DNA of 64,000 nt from a virus (IMGVR_UViG_3300013307_000671:62001-126000), one strand, 5' to 3'. Positions 23,864 through 31,335 are shown, counted from the stretch's first letter. A program made the numbers and translations. Notes: a model not told the origin generated them from the sequence alone.

Positions 23864-24748
23864 TTAATGAGCTTTTCGCCCCATCATTTTTAGCACCAGA
23901 TCATGAATCAACACAACTACAATACCCACTACCAAAGCCACTACCGCATTTCCGCCCATTGAGACCAAAGAACCCGCCCAGCCTGCCGGAGAAATATGCG
24001 TGATAAACTCAGCAACCGGATGAAGGCCATGAACAATGATGCCACCACCCACCAAAAACATCGCCACCAGACCAATCAGCGACAGGGCTTTCATCAACCA
24101 CGGCACCACGTTAATAAAACCACGACCAACCAGCTTTGCCACCGCTGATTTTTTAGCATCCAGCCAGAAACCAATATCATCCAGTTTTACGATCAGAGCC
24201 ACAATACCATACACAAATACGGTAAAGCCTACGCCTAAAATACTCAGTGCGATGATCTTCTGCAGCAGCGGATAAGCGCTAATTGCACTTAAGGAAATCA
24301 CAATAATCTCAGCCGAAAGAATAAAGTCAGTTCTGACCGCGCCTTTAATCTTTTTCTTCTCTTGCTTGAGCATCTCTTCTTTAGAAAGCTCCAGGTTTGC
24401 AAGATGTTGCTCCTGATGCGCCTGAACCTTTTCTTTATGGAAAAACTTCTCTTTGAGGTTTTCCACACCTTCAAAACATAAGAAGGCACCACCTACCATC
24501 AGCAGAGGGATCATTAACCACGGCGCAAATACGCTAATCAGCAGTGCAGCAGGCACCAGAATCAGCTTGTTAATCAGCGATCCCTTAAATACACCCCACA
24601 CCACAGGAAGCTCACGATTGGGCTTGACGCCAGAGACCTGCTCAGCATTTAACGCAAGGTCATCACCTAACACACCGACCGTCTTACTCGCCGCCGTCTT
24701 AGTCATCGTCAGAATGTCATCCAGAACCATTAACAGTCCACCAACCAT
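23864..24748 (-). CDS. yedI: YedI/DUF808 family inner-membrane protein
   Basis: A 294-residue, near full-length homologue of E. coli YedI (about 305). The N-terminal block LLMVLDDILTMTKTAASKTVGVLGDDLALNAEQVSGV...NRELPVVWGV-x-KGSLINKLILVP and the later IKGAVRTDFILSAEIIVI are highly similar to the bacterial protein. About six membrane segments, with a polar loop near residues 95-130. Function of the family is unknown. Single-gene unit with the local promoter and terminator types. A protein this close to a chromosomal one suggests capture from a host. Confidence 0.88.
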   Translation of the reverse strand: MVGGLLMVLDDILTMTKTAASKTVGVLGDDLALNAEQVSGVKPNRELPVVWGVFKGSLINKLILVPAALLISVFAPWLMIPLLMVGGAFLCFEGVENLKEKFFHKEKVQAHQEQHLANLELSKEEMLKQEKKKIKGAVRTDFILSAEIIVISLSAISAYPLLQKIIALSILGVGFTVFVYGIVALIVKLDDIGFWLDAKKSAVAKLVGRGFINVVPWLMKALSLIGLVAMFLVGGGIIVHGLHPVAEFITHISPAGWAGSLVSMGGNAVVALVVGIVVVLIHDLVLKMMGRKAH

Positions 24749-24778
24749 TTGCTTTTCCTCAGTTATTTAAGTCCAGTG

Positions 24779-24807
24779 ATTATAGCGAAACTTAAACGAA
24801 AAGACAA
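24779..24807 (-). promoter_or_regulatory. promoter for yedI
   Basis: -35 TTGTCT (24802-24807), 17 bp, -10 TATAAT (24779-24784). Confidence 0.8.
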
Positions 24808-24828
24808 CAAGATTTACGTTTCTACAAA

Positions 24829-24853
24829 TAAAAAAGACCGCAGAGCGGTCTTT
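24829..24853 (-). terminator. terminator after 24870-25535
   Basis: AGACCGC/GCGGTCT stem, three-base loop, six T. Confidence 0.85.
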
Positions 24854-24869
24854 TCTTTATTAACGTGTT

Positions 24870-25535
24870 TTACAGGAAATAATGCTTCCCTTCGAGGAAA
24901 GTTTTCACGCCCACGGTTGATGTGGAGATGTTAGAGATAAAATTGCGATCATCAGTAACCTTACCTTCCAGTTTACTGAACACCACATGAGACAAGCTCT
25001 TAAGACCACGCTTATCATGCAGGCGACCCACAAAACGATAAAACTGACCTTCATGTGATTCCGTCATCGGGAAGCCTTCATCCGCCATCACTTTAAGCAG
25101 TTTCTTTTCCTGCTCTTTGTCCAGCTTGCCAACTTTGATAGCGACAATGCGCAGTTCGTTGAAATCAACCGCATCACCTAACTCTTTTGCAGTTTTCTGA
25201 GTCAGCTTGTCGATTTTCACGTTCAGATCTTTCAGTGCTTCGCGGCGGTCATCTTCACCTACACGAACACGCACTTCCAGCGAAGACAGAACTTTATCCA
25301 GCGACTCAAAATCCTGCTTCATTGAAACTGGCACCACGACGCGCTTACGCAATACATTCAGAATATCCAGCAAAGAAGTAGACTCACCTTCTTCCGCATC
25401 AGAATCAGTCATGTAAATATCCAGATTCTTAGCCAGCTTTTGATCCATTTCCTTATCAAGTGATTTTCTCATTTCGTTCACTTGTGAGTGATACTCAGAA
25501 CGTTTTTCACGCATAAAAGCCAGAAGTGATTGCAT
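24870..25535 (-). CDS. unknown coiled-coil protein, 221 aa, member of a three-gene family
   Basis: Long charged helices in the first 130 residues (coiled-coil-like), then KVGKLDKEQEKKLLKVMADEGF and a strand region resembling 19908-20582. Single-gene unit. Function unknown. Confidence 0.75.
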   Translation of the reverse strand: MQSLLAFMREKRSEYHSQVNEMRKSLDKEMDQKLAKNLDIYMTDSDAEEGESTSLLDILNVLRKRVVVPVSMKQDFESLDKVLSSLEVRVRVGEDDRREALKDLNVKIDKLTQKTAKELGDAVDFNELRIVAIKVGKLDKEQEKKLLKVMADEGFPMTESHEGQFYRFVGRLHDKRGLKSLSHVVFSKLEGKVTDDRNFISNISTSTVGVKTFLEGKHYFL

Positions 25536-25566
25536 TTTATTTTACCTTGTTTGTTAAATTGAAAGC

Positions 25567-25595
25567 ATTATAGCAACAACGTATTTTCACATCAA
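25567..25595 (-). promoter_or_regulatory. promoter for 24870-25535
   Basis: -35 TTGATG (25590-25595), 17 bp, -10 TATAAT (25567-25572). The -35 overlaps the last codons of 25592-25897. Confidence 0.75.
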
Positions 25596-25897
25596 GCGAT
25601 TTTATCGCCCCACTCGTTAAATGTTATCTCCATCTTACTCTCCCGGCTTATCTGAACACCTGAAAGATAATCACTTAAAGTTGAAAGCCCTTTGTCAAAA
25701 AGCTCCTGACCGCTTAGTAAAACATGCGTCTTTTTCAGCTTTTTTTCACGACGATTAAGCTTAATAGACATCTTTTTGACCAGTTCTTTCTTTATGAGAT
25801 CGTAGTGCTCATTTTGCGAGGAATCCAGAACCTGATAAAGCACATTTGCCCAACCACCACACTCTTGCTGCAGCAAAACACTAATGGACAGTTTCAT
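25592..25897 (-). CDS. unknown basic protein, 101 aa
   Basis: Lys-rich centre (about 40-60), no membrane segment. AGAGAGG precedes the ATG. Its 3' end overlaps the next promoter and no hairpin follows. Confidence 0.7.
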   Translation of the reverse strand: MKLSISVLLQQECGGWANVLYQVLDSSQNEHYDLIKKELVKKMSIKLNRREKKLKKTHVLLSGQELFDKGLSTLSDYLSGVQISRESKMEITFNEWGDKIA

Positions 25898-25926
25898 GAT
25901 TCTACCTCTCTGATTTCGATACCTTC

Positions 25927-25955
25927 ATTATACAAAATCAGGCTATCGCCACAAA
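25927..25955 (-). promoter_or_regulatory. promoter for 25592-25897
   Basis: -35 TTTGTG (25950-25955), 17 bp, -10 TATAAT (25927-25932), downstream GGTATCGAAATC. Confidence 0.6.
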
Positions 25956-25990
25956 TAGGATTTATTTATATCTTATGCCGATTTATACAT

Positions 25991-26012
25991 TAAAAAACCG
26001 CCCGGAGGCGGC
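25991..26012 (-). terminator. UCCG-loop terminator after 26012-26299
   Basis: GCCGCC(UCCG)GGCGGU followed by six T. Confidence 0.9.
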
Positions 26013-26299
26013 TATTTCATTAATGTTTTAAGACTCTCAAACAGCGATTTTGCTTCCTTTTCATAATTAACTGAATCCGCAAGCAGCAGAGAGTTGGCGG
26101 TTTTACCTTTATATCCTAACTCTTTACGTAAAATATGCTCACTGATCCAATCAAGATGAATAGTGTCTTCATGACGCAACTTATCAAATCTTCCAAACCA
26201 AAACATCTTTACATTATAAGTAAAGCTTGCTTCTCCGCGAATAAGATTTTCACTGATATATTGCGCTACATTTGAAGGTAAATCATTTTTATTCAACAT
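26012..26299 (-). CDS. unknown basic protein, 95 aa
   Basis: Start at 26299 fits GAGAGG better than the ATG at 26311. Basic, helical C-terminus. Depends on read-through of the hairpin at 26330. Confidence 0.7.
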   Translation of the reverse strand: MLNKNDLPSNVAQYISENLIRGEASFTYNVKMFWFGRFDKLRHEDTIHLDWISEHILRKELGYKGKTANSLLLADSVNYEKEAKSLFESLKTLMK

Positions 26300-26329
26300 A
26301 TTTCCTCTCATTTATGCTTATGACCATTT

Positions 26330-26351
26330 AAAAGCTGCCTTTGGGCAGCTT
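26330..26351 (-). terminator. internal hairpin after 26353-26685
   Basis: AGCTGCC/GGCAGCT stem, loop CAAA, four T. Confidence 0.6.
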
Positions 26352-26352
26352 C

Positions 26353-26685
26353 TTAGAGAAATACAAGGTGAGAGTTTGCCTGAATATTGAGGCATGACTC
26401 CCAATCAGCAATATTCCCACGGATACCCGCAGCAACCTTATTAACGCCAGCAGGCTTGAAGATATCACCATTTTCATCAATAAACATCACGATGGATTTA
26501 TTCTCGTTAGTGCTATACCAGATCTTGAGATACTTCCGGCCCATCTCAATCTCATAGCGCTTGTTGAGCCACTTCTTGTACTCATCCAGACTCACACCAT
26601 GCTTATCCGCCTGCTTCTGAAGGTAAGCATCCGTCTTTTGATTTAAAGACTCAACCATCTCTGACGCCATTTTTAAGATCTGCAT
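26353..26685 (-). CDS. unknown protein, 110 aa
   Basis: Lys-rich helical N-terminal half, beta-like second half. First gene of a two-gene unit; the Shine-Dalgarno is weak. Confidence 0.7.
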   Translation of the reverse strand: MQILKMASEMVESLNQKTDAYLQKQADKHGVSLDEYKKWLNKRYEIEMGRKYLKIWYSTNENKSIVMFIDENGDIFKPAGVNKVAAGIRGNIADWESCLNIQANSHLVFL

Positions 26686-26723
26686 ATCCGTTCTCTTAGT
26701 GATTTATCTTGTGATATGAGCCT

Positions 26724-26752
26724 ATTATATCTCAAGCCCACAATAAAGACAA
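26724..26752 (-). promoter_or_regulatory. promoter for 26353-26685 and 26012-26299
   Basis: -35 TTGTCT (26747-26752), 17 bp, -10 TATAAT (26724-26729). Confidence 0.75.
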
Positions 26753-26756
26753 CAAT

Positions 26757-26927
26757 TTAAGGCAGGTAATAACCGTGTTCTTGCGAATAGTGTGCACCTA
26801 ACGCTTTAGGAGATTCCCAAGGCAGTACGACATTTTGACCTGTTTCTGAGTTAACACCATGACTCACGATCTCCTCAACACGTCCGGTTTTCTCATTTTT
26901 TTCTTTAACAACATACAGGAATATCAT
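26757..26927 (-). CDS. small protein, 56 aa
   Basis: Start at 26927 (GAGG upstream); the open frame to 26999 runs through the promoter. FLYVVKEKNEKTGRVEEIVSHGV suggests a small beta-hairpin protein. Unknown. Confidence 0.65.
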   Translation of the reverse strand: MIFLYVVKEKNEKTGRVEEIVSHGVNSETGQNVVLPWESPKALGAHYSQEHGYYLP

Positions 26928-26957
26928 AGCGACCTCAGTAGTTTTACAAGATAACGC

Positions 26958-26986
26958 ATTATAACTGACAATAAAGTAATGTGCTA
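26958..26986 (-). promoter_or_regulatory. promoter for 26757-26927
   Basis: -35 TAGCAC (26981-26986, weak), 17 bp with ATTGTCA, -10 TATAAT (26958-26963). Confidence 0.55.
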
Positions 26987-27055
26987 TAAAAATATCCAAA
27001 CTTTACAGAGCCTGAATCTGCATGATAGACTGACTTTAAGGCACAAGGAGAAACC

Positions 27056-27298
27056 ATGAACGCATCAGATAGCAAACAACTTAACATCGCTATAGACATC
27101 TTCAGGCGCGATCCTGAGAGGCTTAAAGACTTGTTTATGACCGGACGACTGAGATTATCCTCAGAGCCAATGTATGTGCTTTATCTTCACTATATAGCAA
27201 ACATCAGCTTTAAAGATATTGCCTATGATGAGCGTGCTGATGAAATAATAAAGAACATTGCCAAACGGTTTTTAGCCATTAAAAAAGCCACTTTATAG
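27056..27298 (+). CDS. small plus-strand helical protein, 80 aa
   Basis: CAAGGAG precedes the ATG. All-helical, basic. Divergent from 26757-26927; a weak TTTACA/ATAGAC promoter pair near 27002-27030 is possible. Its stop lies inside the bidirectional hairpin shared with 27308-27757. Confidence 0.65.
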   Translation: MNASDSKQLNIAIDIFRRDPERLKDLFMTGRLRLSSEPMYVLYLHYIANISFKDIAYDERADEIIKNIAKRFLAIKKATL

Positions 27299-27309
27299 TG
27301 GCTTCCTTT
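27280..27309. terminator. bidirectional terminator
   Basis: AAGCCAC/GTGGCTT stem between convergent genes, A run on the left and T-rich right side. Confidence 0.75.
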
Positions 27310-27757
27310 ATTTTAAAATTAATTTTACATTGAAGCTGTCAAGAGGAATATCTTCATTAACTGATAGCTCACCACCGGGCAAAGATACATATTTTTCCTT
27401 GCTCAGGCGTTCTTTAAAATTCTCGTCTGATTTAATATTCGCAATTAACTCATCCAAAGGATAATCATTTTTTAACACTGCCCGATCAATTCCTTCCAGA
27501 TAACGCAACACAGTATCAACTTTAGTCTCCCCATCAAAAATCTCAACAGTCGCCCCAAACATATTAAAGCCGGACTCTTTATGTTTATCAAAATCCCTGA
27601 TATAGGAATCAATCACAATATAGAGAGTGCGAGGCTGAGCTAAAGCATTCTGATAGACACTCTTTTTCTCAATCAGCTCAGCAAGCAAGTTCTCTGCTGA
27701 TCCTGTTATTTTTCCTGTTTTTAATGAGGAAATCAAATCATCAATATCATAACTCAT
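27308..27757 (-). CDS. unknown protein, 149 aa, member of the 'SLKG' paralogous family
   Basis: LISSLKTGKITGSAENLLAEL and GETKVDTVLRYLEGI place it with 19315-19776 and 17447-17935. Its ATG overlaps the stop of the zinc-finger gene 27754-27960 (ATGA), so the two are translationally coupled. Confidence 0.75.
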   Translation of the reverse strand: MSYDIDDLISSLKTGKITGSAENLLAELIEKKSVYQNALAQPRTLYIVIDSYIRDFDKHKESGFNMFGATVEIFDGETKVDTVLRYLEGIDRAVLKNDYPLDELIANIKSDENFKERLSKEKYVSLPGGELSVNEDIPLDSFNVKLILK

Positions 27758-27960
27758 TTAGCACCTTCCTCTGTTTCTTTAGAGTAAGATTTCGCCTTGT
27801 ATCGCTCTTTTCCTGTTCCATTACAGGAGCCACAGGCAGGCGACCCATTCGCATCATAACGACCGCTTCCCGCACAAGCACCACACTTACGCAGCTTATA
27901 ACCATAAACAAAGCGATGATATTCATCTGTACGACGTTGTTTGCGCTCATGGAAGTTCAT
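27754..27960 (-). CDS. small protein with a DnaJ-type CxxCxGxG zinc finger
   Basis: A 68-residue basic protein with two zinc half-sites: C26-x2-C29-x-G-x-G and C43-x2-C46-x-G-x-G, the arrangement of one DnaJ/anti-TRAP type zinc module. The rest is basic and hydrophilic. AnAAGGG sits before the ATG. Middle gene of a three-gene unit. Could bind RNA or a protein partner; no J-domain is present. Confidence 0.75.
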   Translation of the reverse strand: MNFHERKQRRTDEYHRFVYGYKLRKCGACAGSGRYDANGSPACGSCNGTGKERYKAKSYSKETEEGAK

Positions 27961-27968
27961 AGCAGCCC

Positions 27969-28172
27969 TTAAATGATAAACTTAACAAACTCAGGCTTTT
28001 TCTCATTGGCTTCAAAAACTTCCGCCGAGTATTCCTGAATGGTCTTACGCGCATCTTTCACGCAGTTTTTACCTGTAGCCTTGTGCTCATTCTCAGAACG
28101 ACCGCAATGCTTACACTTATAGCCAACAAAGTAGCCGCGACCTTCAACCTTCTCATACATCTTATATGTCAT
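27969..28172 (-). CDS. small zinc-binding-like protein, 67 aa
   Basis: YKCKHCGRSENEHKATGKNC (about residues 18-37) holds three Cys and a His spaced as in small zinc knuckles. First gene of a three-gene unit with the DnaJ-like mini zinc finger. Function unknown. Confidence 0.7.
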   Translation of the reverse strand: MTYKMYEKVEGRGYFVGYKCKHCGRSENEHKATGKNCVKDARKTIQEYSAEVFEANEKKPEFVKFII

Positions 28173-28202
28173 TTTGATTTATCCTTTGTAAGCAGTGAAT
28201 CT

Positions 28203-28231
28203 ATTATATGACAACAATACCTCGCACGCAA
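28203..28231 (-). promoter_or_regulatory. promoter for 28172 to 27308
   Basis: -35 TTGCGT (28226-28231), 17 bp, -10 TATAAT (28203-28208); TTGTTGTCA directly abuts the -10. Confidence 0.8.
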
Positions 28232-28256
28232 CAAAAAAGCCACCCGAAGGCAGCTT
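28232..28256 (-). terminator. UUCG-loop terminator after 28271-28423
   Basis: AGCUGCC(UUCG)GGUGGCU with wobble pairs, then six T. Confidence 0.85.
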
Positions 28257-28270
28257 TTTATTGTTTTCTG

Positions 28271-28423
28271 TTATGTGCCGCTTATGTCGTAATACTCGGT
28301 TCGACCATCAAAAAAACCTTTATCGTATTCTTCCTGATCAAAGGCATTATCAAACATCTGCTTTTCTTTGAAGCTGAATCCATCGCGAAAGCCTTTATGC
28401 CAATGAGATTCTTGCGTTTTCAT
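28271..28423 (-). CDS. small protein with repeated KGFxDG motif, 50 aa
   Basis: AGAGGAT precedes the ATG at 28423. HWHKGFRDGF (about 7-16) and YDKGFFDGR (about 33-41) repeat a W/Y-x-KGF-x-DG pattern of the kind seen in short helical proteins such as ribosome modulation factor; this likeness is weak. Second gene behind 28476-28880. Confidence 0.6.
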   Translation of the reverse strand: MKTQESHWHKGFRDGFSFKEKQMFDNAFDQEEYDKGFFDGRTEYYDISGT

Positions 28424-28475
28424 GCTTTTATCCTCTTACAGCCTGAGCGCGTATTAAAAAGTAATCTTGACGTTT

Positions 28476-28880
28476 TTAAATCAGTTCTTCTTCCAGTGCT
28501 GCCTTAAGAGGCACATCTTCATAATCGCGACCGCTTACCAGCCACTGCTCGCCATCCCATACATAAAGATACTCCTGCTCGTCAATGACTTCATCAGAAA
28601 CACGCATCTTAATGCTTTCTTCATCCATCAGGCGATCACGCGCATAATATACACTGTAGCCCTTAACTGGAGTGTCAAAGCTATGATTGCTTCCCGGCGT
28701 ATCACAGCTCTTATCGATATAAGACAGAGCACCACCAGAAACCAGCTTCTCAGCAAGCTCCTGTGAGTTGTAATGCTCCAAAAGCATCTTGCCGTTAGCA
28801 CTCAAATAACCGTTATTGTGGCAATACACCACATGATACTTATCACCTACTTTAACATTGATGTTTGAACGCGTTGCCAT
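28476..28880 (-). CDS. conserved hypothetical of the YCH-x-x-GY...HY type
   Basis: MATRSNI, VVYCHNNGYLSANGKMLLEHYNS and the later YYARDR match a family I know from many phages and bacteria (MATRS.I...YCHWDGYP...G..L..HY...ARDRGE). No function has been established for it as far as I know. 134 residues, acidic C-terminus. Confidence 0.8.
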   Translation of the reverse strand: MATRSNINVKVGDKYHVVYCHNNGYLSANGKMLLEHYNSQELAEKLVSGGALSYIDKSCDTPGSNHSFDTPVKGYSVYYARDRLMDEESIKMRVSDEVIDEQEYLYVWDGEQWLVSGRDYEDVPLKAALEEELI

Positions 28881-28906
28881 GATGCTTCCTCGTCAGAATG
28901 TAAAAT

Positions 28907-28933
28907 GCATGATAACAGATCTCGCTATCATGC
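28907..28933. repeat. inverted repeat spanning a promoter
   Basis: Perfect 8-bp arms GCATGATA (28907-28914) and TATCATGC (28926-28933) separated by 11 bp; the arms cover the -10 and touch the -35 of the promoter at 28909. Confidence 0.65.
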
Positions 28934-28937
28934 ACCA
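28909..28937 (-). promoter_or_regulatory. promoter for 28476-28880 and 28271-28423
   Basis: -35 TGGTGC (28932-28937, weak), 17 bp, -10 TATCAT (28909-28914), embedded in a perfect inverted repeat. Confidence 0.5.
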
Positions 28938-28942
28938 GATAA

Positions 28943-29269
28943 TTATAGCTTAGTTGCTAATGTATCATACTGGAGGTATTCACCCGGCAAAGCTGGACGA
29001 TAACAGACATTCCCCCGCATTTTATATCCCTGAGTCACATTATTATCACAAACTTCCTGATTGGATTGCCGAGAATGCTCAGAATAGATCCAGGTTCCAA
29101 CGTGAGTCAAAACAGTAATAAAAATTAGAAGAGCAATACTTAGACGAAAATCCTTCTTATTCTCACGAGCCTTTTTCGAAAAAGCACCCGTTAACAAGCC
29201 ATAAAAAGAAAAAAGTGCGACATAAACAAGAAAGTAATACAGACTATGAAGAGTAAAAAGATTATACAT
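28943..29269 (-). CDS. membrane protein, 108 aa
   Basis: Two membrane segments (about 9-29 and 43-62), then a hydrophilic, probably periplasmic C-terminal part with two cysteines (CDNN...NVCYRP) that could form a disulfide. Second gene behind 29290-29619. Confidence 0.75.
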   Translation of the reverse strand: MYNLFTLHSLYYFLVYVALFSFYGLLTGAFSKKARENKKDFRLSIALLIFITVLTHVGTWIYSEHSRQSNQEVCDNNVTQGYKMRGNVCYRPALPGEYLQYDTLATKL

Positions 29270-29289
29270 TTTTTATCCTTGATTAAGAG

Positions 29290-29619
29290 TTAAACGGCAT
29301 CAATACACTTGAAACGCTTGAAATAAGCAGAAAGTTCTTTGGCATAACGCTCAAGCTCTTCTTTGTCAGAAGAGAAAAACTGATAACCATGACTCTGAGT
29401 GCAATATCTGTTATCATTGACTACCGATGGATATTTCTTCTGCAGTTCAGCAATCTTGGCATCCATTTTGTCAGACACTTCCCAGCGACTATCCTTGTCA
29501 TATTTACCGCGACCAAATAAAATTTCTTCCGAGAAGAAAAACTCAACACGCGCATAGTGCAGTGTCTCAAAATCCACCGAGCAACGCTCATTGCTTAAAT
29601 CCTGACGTTCTTCAATCAT
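29290..29619 (-). CDS. unknown protein, 109 aa
   Basis: Start at 29619 with GAGGG upstream; the longer frame to 29676 reads through the promoter. Charged, alpha/beta, no motif. Confidence 0.7.
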   Translation of the reverse strand: MIEERQDLSNERCSVDFETLHYARVEFFFSEEILFGRGKYDKDSRWEVSDKMDAKIAELQKKYPSVVNDNRYCTQSHGYQFFSSDKEELERYAKELSAYFKRFKCIDAV

Positions 29620-29647
29620 CCGATACACCCTCATTAAGTGAAGCACT

Positions 29648-29676
29648 ATTATAAATATTGTTGTCTTTAAGTGCAA
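29648..29676 (-). promoter_or_regulatory. promoter for 29290-29619 and 28943-29269
   Basis: -35 TTGCAC (29671-29676), 17 bp holding the inverted word AAAGACAACAA, -10 TATAAT (29648-29653). Confidence 0.75.
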
Positions 29677-29679
29677 GCA

Positions 29680-30666
29680 CTAAGCAGCTAAAGAAGCCCA
29701 TTTTTCATGAATAATCTCTTTGCCATAAAACACACATCCATAGCCATTTTCTTCAATGACTTCCAGCATGTGATCAATAGCTTTCTCTATATCTTCATTA
29801 AACTTTATCCTAAGCAAACTAATGCCACGAGACTCACAATAACGGTTTTTTATCTCGTCGTTTCTCTTCTGACTCAGAAACCCTTCAGTTCCACCAAAAG
29901 CATCAACTTTAGTAAAATGCTGCTTACCATCAAACTCAATCAACAGGTTTAATGATTCAATATAGAAATCAAACTTGAGCCTAACGCCGTTTTTACTGCG
30001 ACATCCAATGAACTTCGCTTGCTCTTTAAACGATAAACCGTAGCCATTCAAAGCATTTGCTACAGCCGTTTCACCTTTCGAGGCGCGGCATTTAGGGCAA
30101 CCATCACCACAAAGATGATTTCCCGCCTTCTGAGAAAACTCTCCGTGAATACCACAGATAATCAATACTTTTTGGTGCGAAGATGTATACACAACTTTGC
30201 TGTAATCATATTTACCATGATGCACATCTATCGCTTTTTCGATGAAGGCCTCTGCGTCAGATCTGATAGCATCATATTGACAAGCCCGGCAACCTTTTCC
30301 ATTCAAATGCTCTCCGGCACGCTGCTCAAAATCCCCATGTTTCTCACATGTGATTGTAACCTTCTTTTTATTATTCACGTAAACTACTTTTTCATAAGAA
30401 TAACGTGAACCATGAACAGCAATAGCTCTACTCACGAAATCTGATTCTACTCTTTTCTCTCTCGAACATGCATAGCAAGACCTGCCTGCTAAATGCTCGT
30501 TAGCACGCTGCTCAAACAAGCCATGCTTTTCACACTTAATCTTAACTTTCGTGCCGCTGTTTACATAAACAGTCTCTTCATAGCCATACAGGTCGCCATG
30601 AATGGCAACCGCTCGCCTAATAAATTTTTCTGTTTTCTCACACATAAGCCACCAAAGCCACCTCAT
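29680..30666 (-). CDS. free-standing endonuclease: three DUF723-like zinc repeats plus Vsr-like nuclease domain
   Basis: About 328 residues. Three tandem repeats of about 58 residues (roughly 13-70, 71-128, 129-187), each with [AV]-[IV]-H-G...Y-x-Y...V-x-Y, CxxHG-x-F-x-Q and a closing C-x-x-C (CYAC, CRAC, CPKC), like DUF723 zinc-binding repeats. The C-terminal domain (about 190-328) has the PD-(D/E)xK-type signature LKFDFYIESLNLLIEFDGKQH followed by NDEIKNRYCESRGISLLRI, as in Vsr-like homing endonucleases. Probably DNA-binding repeats plus a nuclease, a selfish element. Start chosen at 30666 (AAGGA upstream). Confidence 0.8.
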   Translation of the reverse strand: MRWLWWLMCEKTEKFIRRAVAIHGDLYGYEETVYVNSGTKVKIKCEKHGLFEQRANEHLAGRSCYACSREKRVESDFVSRAIAVHGSRYSYEKVVYVNNKKKVTITCEKHGDFEQRAGEHLNGKGCRACQYDAIRSDAEAFIEKAIDVHHGKYDYSKVVYTSSHQKVLIICGIHGEFSQKAGNHLCGDGCPKCRASKGETAVANALNGYGLSFKEQAKFIGCRSKNGVRLKFDFYIESLNLLIEFDGKQHFTKVDAFGGTEGFLSQKRNDEIKNRYCESRGISLLRIKFNEDIEKAIDHMLEVIEENGYGCVFYGKEIIHEKWASLAA

Positions 30667-30679
30667 TTTAACTTCCTTC

Positions 30680-30708
30680 ATTATAGCAATATAATATTGT
30701 CTTTTCAA
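30680..30708 (-). promoter_or_regulatory. promoter for the endonuclease gene
   Basis: -35 TTGAAA (30703-30708), 17 bp with AAGACAATA, -10 TATAAT (30680-30685). Confidence 0.7.
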
Positions 30709-30727
30709 GCTTTATTTGCCGACCTTG

Positions 30728-30755
30728 TTGATTTATTGCCCAAAAAAGATATAAC
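30728..30755 (+). promoter_or_regulatory. plus-strand promoter for 30784-31335
   Basis: -35 TTGATT (30728-30733), 16 bp, -10 TATAAC (30750-30755). Confidence 0.6.
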
Positions 30756-30783
30756 TTAGCTATTAAACTTCAAGGAGAATACT

Positions 30784-31335
30784 ATGAACTTACTTATCTG
30801 GTTTTTGATCATCATGGCAGTTGTCGCTGTCTTTTATTTTATCTCTGTTTACCGCACTAAAAATCTAATCAAGCAAGGGATTGTCATCAGTAAAGAATAT
30901 CTTGCCAGTGTCCGCAACGATTCCTCTACGCTTGCTCCTGAAGATATAGTTGCCTATGAGATGTCTGTTATTGGTGAGCGCATCGCCGAACTTAGAACCA
31001 GCAATATTGTTGCCAAATCTTTAGCAATCACCCACGACATTCCTAACAATAAAATCAAGCCTATCCATAATCAACGCATTATCGATACAACTCAGGCGCT
31101 TGCTTACAATATCTATCTTGAGAATGTGCTTAATGAACGCCCGGAAGCTGCTACGATTAATGATATCAACACCCTTTCTGTTAAAGATGTGCTGATGTTT
31201 GAGTTCGAAGAATACGGCGAACAGATCACAGAATGCACCAAGATTATTGAGCGAAGCAAAAAAAGAGAACTCGATAGTTATGAGCAGGAAGTTATGGATA
31301 TGATTAATACGGAAAGAAATAGAATATTCCCTTAA
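30784..31335 (+). CDS. plus-strand protein with N-terminal membrane anchor, 183 aa
   Basis: Residues 2-23 form one membrane segment with no cleavage site; the rest is a soluble, acidic helical domain. AAGGAG precedes the ATG. First of three consecutive plus-strand genes. Function unknown. Confidence 0.75.
   Translation: MNLLIWFLIIMAVVAVFYFISVYRTKNLIKQGIVISKEYLASVRNDSSTLAPEDIVAYEMSVIGERIAELRTSNIVAKSLAITHDIPNNKIKPIHNQRIIDTTQALAYNIYLENVLNERPEAATINDINTLSVKDVLMFEFEEYGEQITECTKIIERSKKRELDSYEQEVMDMINTERNRIFP

Noticed and set aside
24036-24770. Plus-strand frames opposite yedI
   Set aside because: Both lie antisense within the well-supported yedI gene, have low-complexity Pro/Ser/Thr composition and no Shine-Dalgarno.
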